64,000 nt of DNA from assembly GCA_014529385.2 (NCBI GenBank), contig CM043953.1:107266549-107330548 (forward strand). Direction: 5' to 3'. Below are positions 56,701 to 64,000 of this stretch, piece by piece. Origin of the DNA: Adiantum capillus-veneris. Its lineage: Eukaryota > Streptophyta > Polypodiopsida > Polypodiales > Pteridaceae. Under the pieces are notes generated by a model. It had not been told where the DNA came from and did no database searches. It saw nothing but the letters and a program-made list of their open reading frames with translations. A program made the position numbers and the translations under genes. Position 1 is the first letter of the stretch. Each line of letters opens with the position of its first letter.

Positions 56701-58371
56701 GATGCGAATATCTGTGAACACATGGCACAGAACCAAGCTTTCTCAAACTTAGAGACAATGCTTCAACACTATGGAAAGAGGCTCTCGGATTATTCTGGAA
56801 TGCCCCAGGTGGATCACACCTTGCAAATTATGAGTGAGCATGGAGTGCTTGCTGAAGAGTTCATGTATAACAGAGAGGAACAAAGAGTATTGTCTGCTCG
56901 AATGGAATCATCTTTCAATGTTGGGCAAAGGGAAGCTTACAATCGGGTTTTACAAGCAGCTTGCATGAGCAGAGGGACTGTTTTTTTCTTGGATGGGCCA
57001 GGTGGAACGGGAAAGACTTATCTCTACAATGCTTTGCTCTCTCGGATACGCGGAGAGTCCAAAGTTGCTTTGGCATGTGCATCATCCGGGATTGCAGCAC
57101 AGCTTCTCAACAACGGAAGGACTGCACACTCTAGCTTCAAGATCCCTTTTGATATAACTTCTGAGTCCACATGTAACATCAAAGTAAACAGCCAGCTTGT
57201 TGAGCTGTTGCGAATGAGTTCACTGATCATATGGGATGAAGCCCCCATGGCTCATAGACACGCTTTTGAGGCTCTTGATAAGACACTAAAAGATGTCATG
57301 AAAAATGACATGTTGTTTGGTGGAAAGGTTCTCCTCCTTGGTGGTGATTTTAGACAGATATTACCTGTTGTGCGCAAAGGGGGAAGAGAAGACATTGTTA
57401 ATGCATCTTTGTGCCACTCATGCATTTGGCAACGTACAGAAATCATGCATCTAACACAGAATATGCGAGTGGTCAATTGTTTAAGTAATGTTATTGAAAG
57501 AGAGTTTGTGCAATGGACACTTGATATTGGTAATGGCGATGTTTGTGATGGGGACATACTTGATAATGTGGCCCTACCGGCTTGCATGATGCTACCACAA
57601 AATAATTTGCAAGCATTGGTTGCTTGCATATATAGAGACCTTGAAACACAGACTTGCCATGCATCTTTTTTCAAGGATAGAGCAATTTTGGCTCCACGGA
57701 ACAAGGAGGTGGATACTATAAACAATTTGGGCTTGCAGCAATTTCCTGGTACTTATAAGGAATATGTCAGTGCGGACTTAGTGTGTGAATCAAATTGTGA
57801 TAGCATTTTATTCACAAGTGAGTTTGTAAATAGTTTAGATCTTGGGGGAAGCTTTCCACCGCATGTTTTACAATTGAAACAGAATGCTCCAGTTATGTTG
57901 CTTTGCAATTTGGATCCAAGAAGTGGTCTTTGTAATGGGACATGCTTGATTTGTAAGCAATTCCACAGCAAAGTGATTGAAGCAGAAATCATTACAGGGT
58001 CACATGCAGGAAATGCAGTGTTCATTCCAAGGATTGATTTTCTCATGGGATCTAGAGAAGGTCTCCCTTTTGATCTGAGACGCCGCCAATTTCCTCTACG
58101 TTGTGCTTTTGGGATGACAATCAACAAGGCGCAAGGCCAAACATTGGGAGTTCTTGGATTGTATCTCCCAACACCTGTTTTCATCCATGGTCAACTATAT
58201 GTGGCAATGTCTCGCGTGAGATCCTCTTCTGCCATCAAGGTTGTGGTTGGTGATAGTCACTTAACAAGCATTAGTAGACATGGAGATCAAAGAACATACA
58301 CTTCTAACATTGTCTACAAAGAGGTGTTGCAATTGACCTGCCCCCTGCCACCCCCTTGCCATGGGGTTTAA
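53724..58371 (+). pseudogene. Helitron Rep-helicase (rolling-circle transposase), nearly intact
   Basis: The plus strand carries about 1,549 codons. The N-terminal zinc-like region has CSFCGALAW...CCNSG at about 54187-54260. A Helitron_like_N domain follows. The Rep HUH motif GLPHAHILL is at about 55555-55580 and the two-tyrosine motif KYLYKYVYKGHDR at about 55965-56000. The PIF1-like helicase has Walker A GPGGTGKT at 56994-57017, Walker B LIIWDEAP near 57225, GDFRQILPV near 57345, then INKAQGQTLG and YVAMSRVRS near 58120-58215. Damage is limited to TAA at 54306-54308, TGA at 54630-54632 and a one-base insertion near 56022. The enzyme nicks and transfers one strand for rolling-circle transposition. 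The length fits the family. Confidence 0.95.
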
Positions 58372-58595
58372 CGTGGCTGGATATGTTTCATCCAATAAAA
58401 AAGCACGGTGACTCTCGCAACTATTTCTTTGTCATTTACAAGCTTAGTATCTTCTTATGAAACATGGTGTAGCCTCAAGCAAGGTATATTCGCTGGAACA
58501 ATTGACTAAGATTTATTAGTGTTGAGAGATTTATGCTTCATGTGCTTTTTCATGAATTTCTAATCCTTTATGTATATGTATATGTATGAATGAAG

Positions 58596-59195
58596 ATGGA
58601 TCCTAACGCCTCTGTGACTTACACACTAGGGAGACGACCTCGACACATCCGAGGTAAAATATTGTATATGTGTGTTTGTGACATTTCGATACTTTAAAGA
58701 ATTTAAATCTCACAGTCAACGATTATGTATTAGATCCACCATTATGGAGGGGTCCAATCACAGCCATGCAGGTGATTCATCTACTCGAGGACTTGGATGT
58801 AGCAAGGTAACAATGTTGATGTTGATATAGTAAAGTAATAGCTTTTGTGTATCAAAATAAATGTCTATACTAATAGCTTTTTGTTTGGCTATAGATCACA
58901 GTATTACCCAGAATTTTTGATGGTGGGTATATATCATGCTTCATATGATCCGAGCTTACTGTGCTACATTCAAGTTGCTATTCAGAGAGGATTCAGAGCA
59001 CGTGTCACCATTGCAGAGTTAGGCAGAACCCGTCCAATTAATGCTATGTTTGCTCAGAATCTTAGTCTCGGTGCTTGGTTCCTACGTGTTTTTGTGTTAG
59101 GATCTCTTCCTCCAGTGATTGGTAGATGTGTTTTACATCGTGGGCCATGGGTGGTTCGATACCGCAGCAGGGCATGTTGTAGACCACGCTTTTGA
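58596..59195 (+). CDS. predicted three-exon gene of unknown function beside the Helitron transposase
   Basis: Exon 1 is 58596-58653 (ATG, MDPNASVTYTLGRRPRHIR), exon 2 58716-58806 and exon 3 58895-59195 (TGA). Both introns (62 and 88 bp) are GT-AG. The phases 1 and 2 match on both sides, giving a continuous 149-residue frame. Without splicing each exon runs into a stop soon after its end. Exon 2 encodes VNDYVLDPPLWRGPITAM; exon 3 begins RSQYYPEFLMVGIYHASYDP and ends in a basic RYRSRACCRPRF tail. I recognise no family, signal peptide or clear membrane segment. It starts 225 bp after the Rep-helicase stop on the same strand. Intron 1 is short for a plant. It is either an accessory Helitron protein or a captured host fragment. 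Confidence 0.5.
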
Positions 59196-59344
59196 GCGTA
59201 TAAATCTTAAGTCTCTACGCATGTTTTTTTTCTTGACATGGGAAATATCACTTACTATATATATGTTAGTGCAAATTTAGTTTGAAAATATGTTGTGATG
59301 ACTTTTGTTTAGGTTGCTGCATAAAGGTTTTCATGTTTTCCATC

Positions 59345-59502
59345 TTATAAATTTCAAACACACACAGTACCACTCTCTCTCTCTCTCATCAAGCATGAGA
59401 GAGAGAGAGAGAGGAAAGGAGAGAGAGAGCTCTGTCTCTCTCTCTAGCTAGACAACAGAGAGAGAGAGAGAGAGAGAGTGTGTGTGAGAGAGGGAGAGAG
59501 AG

Positions 59503-59566
<64 letters not shown>

Positions 59567-59575
59567 ATCCACCCA
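59345..59575. repeat. dense (TC)n/(GA)n block with perfect hairpin
   Basis: CTCTCTCTCTCTCTCAT at 59373-59389 and its complement at 59395-59411 flank CAAGC. GA and TC tracts continue to about 59570. CTAG occurs twice at 59444-59451 just after another GA/TC foldback; this could be a Helitron 3' end but is not typical. Confidence 0.6.
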
Positions 59576-59696
59576 GTATGTAGACAAAGGAACATGCTAA
59601 AAAAAAACCAAGGTTTAGTGTAATCCCACCTACAAAATTTGAGATTTACCTCTACATTTTCAATGTGAAAGAGTGCCCTATAGCCCTGATGACTCC

Positions 59697-59720
59697 GAGA
59701 GAGAGAGAGAGGGAGAGAGA
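59697..59720. repeat. (GA)n tract
   Basis: A short GA tract 65 bp upstream of the PPR scrap. Confidence 0.9.
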
Positions 59721-59785
59721 GGGGCACCAGAAGAGGGCGGCTATACTAGATAGTCGGACAACACTACAGCTTAAGGATAAGAGGG

Positions 59786-59896
59786 GCCATGCCGCCGCCG
59801 AAGCTCTGCACTGTTTTTGATAGATGGGGAGAGACGGAATCTCTCCAAATGCAATCACGTACACTTTGTCCTTGAGGAGCTTCTTATCGGGGATGT
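59786..59896 (+). pseudogene. PPR scrap, target of the Ty3 insertion
   Basis: The frame reads GHAAAEALHCF, two stops, MGRDGISPNAITYTL, then after a shift LEELLIGDV. The Ty3 LTR begins inside the last codon (59897). The likely target duplication is GATGT at 59892-59896. Confidence 0.7.
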
Positions 59897-61492
59897 TGTA
59901 ACATTTAATGGCCTAGAATCTTATGTGTAGCGGAAATTAGCATGAACATAGTGGGCATTTCATTAGAATAGATTCCTAATGAGAATTTCAAGAGTGCTTG
60001 GGTGGAGAGAGCAACAAAAAGCATAACACCTAGTTAGATAGCATCGACAATACTTTCAAAAGAGAGAGCAATTAAGCTATTGACAACAGTTGAGGACCGG
60101 ATTTGCATGGAGCCGGTCCCCCCTCCAAAAGGCTTTGTATTATGATTTCTCCCATCAAGAGAGACATTGTACAATACAATTCTTTGTGTTCCTTCAAGAC
60201 TAGCTAGTGCAATGAAGATGGAAGCTTCATACACCAAGCAAAACACTTAATCAAACACAACTTGAATTATCCCCGTTCTCAGACCCAAGACCTCACACAC
60301 CTTCGAAGATGGTGAGAGCTAGCAGGGTATGAGAGTAGATTGAGAGGAAAAAGAAGTATCTTACGAGAAAGATGTACATCTCCTCACATAATCACTCATA
60401 TTAGCATAGCTTAGCTTAGTAATTAGCTTGGTAGAGAAGATGAGCATGCATTGAAGCTTGGCTCTTGGTTGGATTTGCATCCACATGCCAAGAGAGTGTT
60501 GATGTAGGCTTCTATCTCACAAGCTTGGAGTAGGTGATGAGCTCTCCATTAAAGCTTGGGAGGAGATAGAGTATTTTCCCTTCACACATGGTCAAGTGTG
60601 AGTGTGTGTGTGTGTCAATGCCAAGCAAAAATCAGCCCCCTCTCTCTCTTGGGCGAGCCCTAGCTGCTAAATAGGTCTGGCTTTTGCCTCATTGGACCTC
60701 CCCAGGTCAAGCCAATAGGAATTAAGTAGCATAAGTGATAGCCTTTAGAAATGTGTCCCCCTTTCCCCTTTTGTGAGAGCTTTAGGTAATTAAATAATTA
60801 AACTAAACTCTCATTGGACCCCTTTGCCTCCTGGCCAATAGGAATCAGGCAAGCCATGGGGCTCCTGAATGCTCATTGGACCCCTTGGGAGACTGCCCAA
60901 TAGTCTTCTAGGAGACTTAATTCTTATTGGTTTCTTTTATTAAATGTTTTTAAATTAATTAAACTAGATTTACTCTAGCTTAATTCTCATTGGTCCACTT
61001 CAAGGGTCTTCCAATAGGAATTGGGCACACCTTGTGGGCATCTGGCCTAGGGAGCTGACATGTGTCCCTCATTCCCTTTGTGTAAAGGGAGCCTGTGTGT
61101 GTGTGTGTGTGTGGCTTTCTCTCTCATCCCCTAGCTTTGGGGCTCGCCCCCTCCCATGTAGGGATGTGCAAAGACTTTTAGGGCACACACAAAGCATCCA
61201 ATTTTCCCTAGGGTTGACCTTTGGACTCAACCTTTGAATTTTGGAACCTTAGCATTTTGGAAGTCTTAATGGGCTGAACCTTAGGGTCTTTTTGGCCCAT
61301 TGTTTCACATGGCTCTTTTGCAGATGGCCCCCCCTTTGGATCCCTATTTTCCCTCCTTTGGATCCCTACTGTGGCCGGTCTGCTAGCTTAACCAATATTC
61401 TAGCTTTTTCTCCCTTGGCACTTCCCCACATTAAATGATCAGTTTAATATGAGAAAATCATTTAGGAGAATTAGATATTGATTATTATGACA
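59897..61492 (-). repeat. 3' LTR (1596 bp) of the young Ty3 element
   Basis: The plus strand starts TGTAACATTT and ends TTATTATGACA, giving TG...CA ends. The polypurine tract lies immediately to the right (61493-61507). It matches the LTR pieces at 2931-3972 and 9117-9880 in reverse complement. Confidence 0.9.
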
Positions 61493-61510
61493 TTACCTCT
61501 CTCTTGAAAT

Positions 61511-61530
61511 CATAGTCGTCCTCGACTATG
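61511..61530 (-). other. conserved hairpin upstream of the polypurine tract
   Basis: CATAGTCG-TCCT-CGACTATG is a perfect 8-bp stem with a 4-base loop, 18 bp from the LTR. It is conserved with the old element at 9079-9098 although both lie outside the coding frame. Confidence 0.75.
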
Positions 61531-61849
61531 GTGTAGAGAAGATAAAGCATATGCATGAGTCCTTTTCTTAGCGGGTAGAGGATCCCTATGTTACCCTACG
61601 ACATCATTCCATAATGGATGACTAGTCCATTTGGCGCTTGAGAGCCTGAGGCTGCCGCAAGCATGTCTGCACATTAGTCCTATCAGTTTTTCATAGTAGA
61701 GTGACAAGCTCTACTTGGTGTTTGGGAGACGTCGTCTCCGCAAACTTGATCTAAGCATGCATACTACTTCATTTTTGTGCACAAATAAAGAAAAAGAGAG
61801 TCTTATAAGACAAAAAATTTTGTTCATTTTTAACATTTTGTACATTTGC

Positions 61850-63954
61850 TTACTCTTGGGAAGCATTGTAAGCATTGACAAGGTTTAGGTTATCCTTTAA
61901 TTGTATGCCTTGCATCCATCTAGCATCTTCAAAAGGATAATTCTTAAACTTAATAAGATATCGTCGGATAGTCTTACCGCCTCTTAATACCTTGTCTTCA
62001 TGTCGGAGAATGGACTCGGGCTGCAGCACCTCCTCGTGGTCCTCGATCTCCGGTGGGTCTTCAATAGGGTGTTCTTGAGGTGGCTCTTCTTTGTAAGACT
62101 TTAAGAGGCTCACATGAAAAGCATTGTGTATGAGCCAATGATTGGGCAACTTAAGTTGATAGGCCATCTCATTGATTGGCCTAAGAATCTGGAAGGGACC
62201 ATAGTACCTTTTTGCTAGTTTAGCATAGTACTTTTGGTGGCCCGTAGGATTCTTGCCCGACGTGTGCCTTAATCGAGCCTTGGGAAACTTTAACAAGACC
62301 CAATCGTTTTCTTTAAAGGCTTGGGCTCTTCTGTGCTTGTCAGCAGCAGCCTTTTGCCTTTGCTGTGAGATAGAGATAGCATCCTTAATCTTTTGGAAAG
62401 ATTCTTGTAGGTCTCGGCTATACTCATCTGCAGCGAAGATCTTCCCATGTACCTTAAGTAGCAAGGGACTTTTTGATCTTCCCTCAATTACCTCGAAAGG
62501 TGCTTTTCCTGTGGAAGTATGTACAGTGTTATTGTAAGCATACTCTACTAAAGGTAAGTACTTCTCCCATTGGGATCTTTGATCTACTTCCGTTACATAG
62601 GCTTTTAGTAGATCGAGAATGGTTAGGTTAGCTATTTCACTTTGGCCATCAGTTTGTGGATGATAGGCCGAAGAGAAGTTTAGCCTTGTTCCTAAATTCT
62701 CAAAGAGACCCTTCCAGAAATTACTGGTCATTCTAGGATCTCTATCCGACACTATGGACATTGGCAAGCCATGGTACTTGAAAATTTGTGAAATGAAGAG
62801 GGTTGCCATTTGATGGGCTTTGATAGTCTTTTTGACAGGTATAAAATGAGCTTGTTTACTGAACCTGTCTACTATCGTCCATATTCCCGTATTCCCATGG
62901 ATAGACTTAGGCAATCCAAAGATAAAATCCATGGATATGCTCTCCCAAGGTGAATTAGGGATTGGCAAGGGTTGAAGCAATCCAAGTTGCTTCCCTCTAT
63001 CAAATTTTGTCTTTTGACATACCACACATTTGGAAACATACTCGTGTATGTTCACTTTCATGGTAGGCCAATAGAAATATGTTTCAATTCCCTTTAGGGT
63101 AGACTGAATCCCTCTATGCCCCGCATATGGGGGAGCATGAGATTCATACATTACTTTCTCACGTAGTGAGTTAGTAACGCATAGTCTATTGCCATAGAGA
63201 AGATAACCATCTTGTAAAGTAAATGGTTCTTCTTTCTTCCCTAATGCAAGGGCTGAAATCACATCTCTAAAATCGGGATCAATAGCATACTCATCTATCA
63301 TTGAAGATAGATCATTGTGAGTTGCTATGGAAACCGCATTCACTCTCGGTCGTCTTGAGAGTGCATCGGCTACTTGATTATGCTTGCCAGCAATGTGAGC
63401 AATATGAAAATGAAATTGCGAAAGGAAATTTGCCCACCTCATTTGTTTGTCGGAAAGCTTGGTCTGCGTCATGAAGTACTTAAGACTTTGGTGATCCGTT
63501 CGCAGAATGAAAGGAGTCCCCAATAAATAGTGCTTCCATGAGTCTAAGGCATGTAGAACTGCAAGGAGTTCTTTTTCGTATATGCCTAGAGCTTGCTCAA
63601 TAGGGTCGAGCCTTCGACTCTCATAGCCTATGGCGTGCCCTTCTTGGAGTAAACAGCCCCAAGGCAATCACCACAAGCATCACATTGGACCTCAAATGGT
63701 TTTGAGAGATCCGGTAGTGTAAGCACAGGTTGAGAGATAAGCTTTTCTTTAAGCTTTTCGAAAGCATTGTTCTCCTTAGCAGACCACGTATACCTAACAT
63801 TTTTCTTTGTTAGGTCATGTAATGGTCCCGCAATTCGTGAGAACTTTTCTATGAAGCGTCTATAGTATGCACACATACCTATAAAGCTTCTTAGTTCATG
63901 AAGATTCCTTGGTTTAGGCCATCCTTTTATTACCTCTAACTTGGATGGATCCAT
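61850..63954 (-). pseudogene. pol: Ty3 pol: RT end, RNase H, integrase, chromodomain-like tail
   Basis: The RT thumb is at 63954-63700 (MDPSKLEVIKGWPKPRNLHE, SFIGMCAYYRRFI). A single-base loss near 63650 shifts the frame after CDACGDCLGAV, the only visible lesion. RNase H follows (GIYEKELLAVLHAL, TDHQSLKYFM, HIAGKHNQVADALSRRP). The integrase H-H-C-C zinc region is near 63130-63000 (HAPPYAGHRGIQ ... CVVCQK). The catalytic core has the triad Asp in SMDFIFGLPKS, Asp in IVSDRDPRMTSNFW and Glu in HPQTDGQSE. The C terminus has YYGPFQILRPINEMAYQLKL and a chromodomain-like tail ending at 61850. It copies the element RNA to DNA and integrates it; the chromodomain may steer target choice. Confidence 0.95.
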
Positions 63955-64000
63955 TTGGATTCCATCTTGAGAGATAATGTGACCTAAATATTGAATCTCT

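Larger units (their letters stand above)
59897..64000 (-). mobile_element. young Ty3/gypsy chromovirus, 3' half, running off the right edge
   Basis: From the right edge on the minus strand: RT thumb, RNase H, integrase, chromodomain-like tail, hairpin, polypurine tract and 3' LTR (59897-61492). It is the same family as 2931-9880 but has long uninterrupted frames. Only one frameshift (about 63650) is visible in 2.1 kb of pol. The 5' LTR and gag lie beyond 64000. Confidence 0.95.

Noticed and set aside
57252-58184. Minus-strand ORFs of 143 and 157 codons inside the Helitron gene
   Set aside because: Antisense shadows of the well-supported Rep-helicase frame.
59373-59451. Definite Helitron 3' end
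   Set aside because: There is a hairpin and CTAG, but the stem is simple GA/TC repeat and the spacing is unusual; kept only as a candidate.

Overview
The window looks like nuclear DNA of a land plant, most probably a homosporous fern. It holds the type of PLS-class pentatricopeptide (PPR) genes that I associate with fern genomes, long (GA)n and (CA)n microsatellites, and layer upon layer of decayed retrotransposons. The fern assignment is inference. No intact ordinary housekeeping gene is visible, and almost everything here is mobile DNA or pseudogene.

Left part (1-9880): a minus-strand LTR retrotransposon runs off the left edge. Its 960-bp LTR, tRNA-Asp primer site and leader carry six identical 24-bp perfect palindromes. 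It is inserted into the 5' LTR of an old plus-strand Ty3 chromovirus (2931-9880). From 10.6 to 14.3 kb lie two tandem minus-strand PPR pseudogenes. From 15.0 to 19.2 kb is a decayed Ty1/copia element on the minus strand.

Middle (19.2-47.5 kb): a Penelope-like element (19221-26434) is split by a compact gag-only LTR element (22185-24527) with matching 5-bp target duplications. Removing that element restores the Penelope reverse-transcriptase frame. Further Penelope pieces follow in 3'-then-5' order (28965-32165) and join (CA)n tracts. Then come a second copia family, a Tat-like Ty3 RT next to a CACTA DUF4216 fragment, a second copy of the first copia family in opposite orientation, Ty3 integrase scraps, an AT-rich hairpin-repeat family (40.3-47.2 kb), and a 5'-truncated LINE with a 12-bp target duplication.

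Right part (47.8-64 kb): two helitron-like left termini, a captured-looking rhamnogalacturonan acetylesterase exon, several PPR scraps next to (GA)n tracts, and an autonomous Helitron Rep-helicase gene (53724-58371) damaged only by two stops and one frameshift. It is followed by an undescribed three-exon reading frame (58596-59195) whose splice phases fit exactly. The right edge holds a young Ty3 chromovirus on the minus strand (59897 onward), of the same family as the one at 2931-9880.

The parts interact mostly by nesting: LTR element in LTR, LTR element in Penelope, LINE in hairpin repeat, Ty3 in PPR remnant. This gives a relative chronology. The Helitron and the right-hand Ty3 are the best-preserved coding units.
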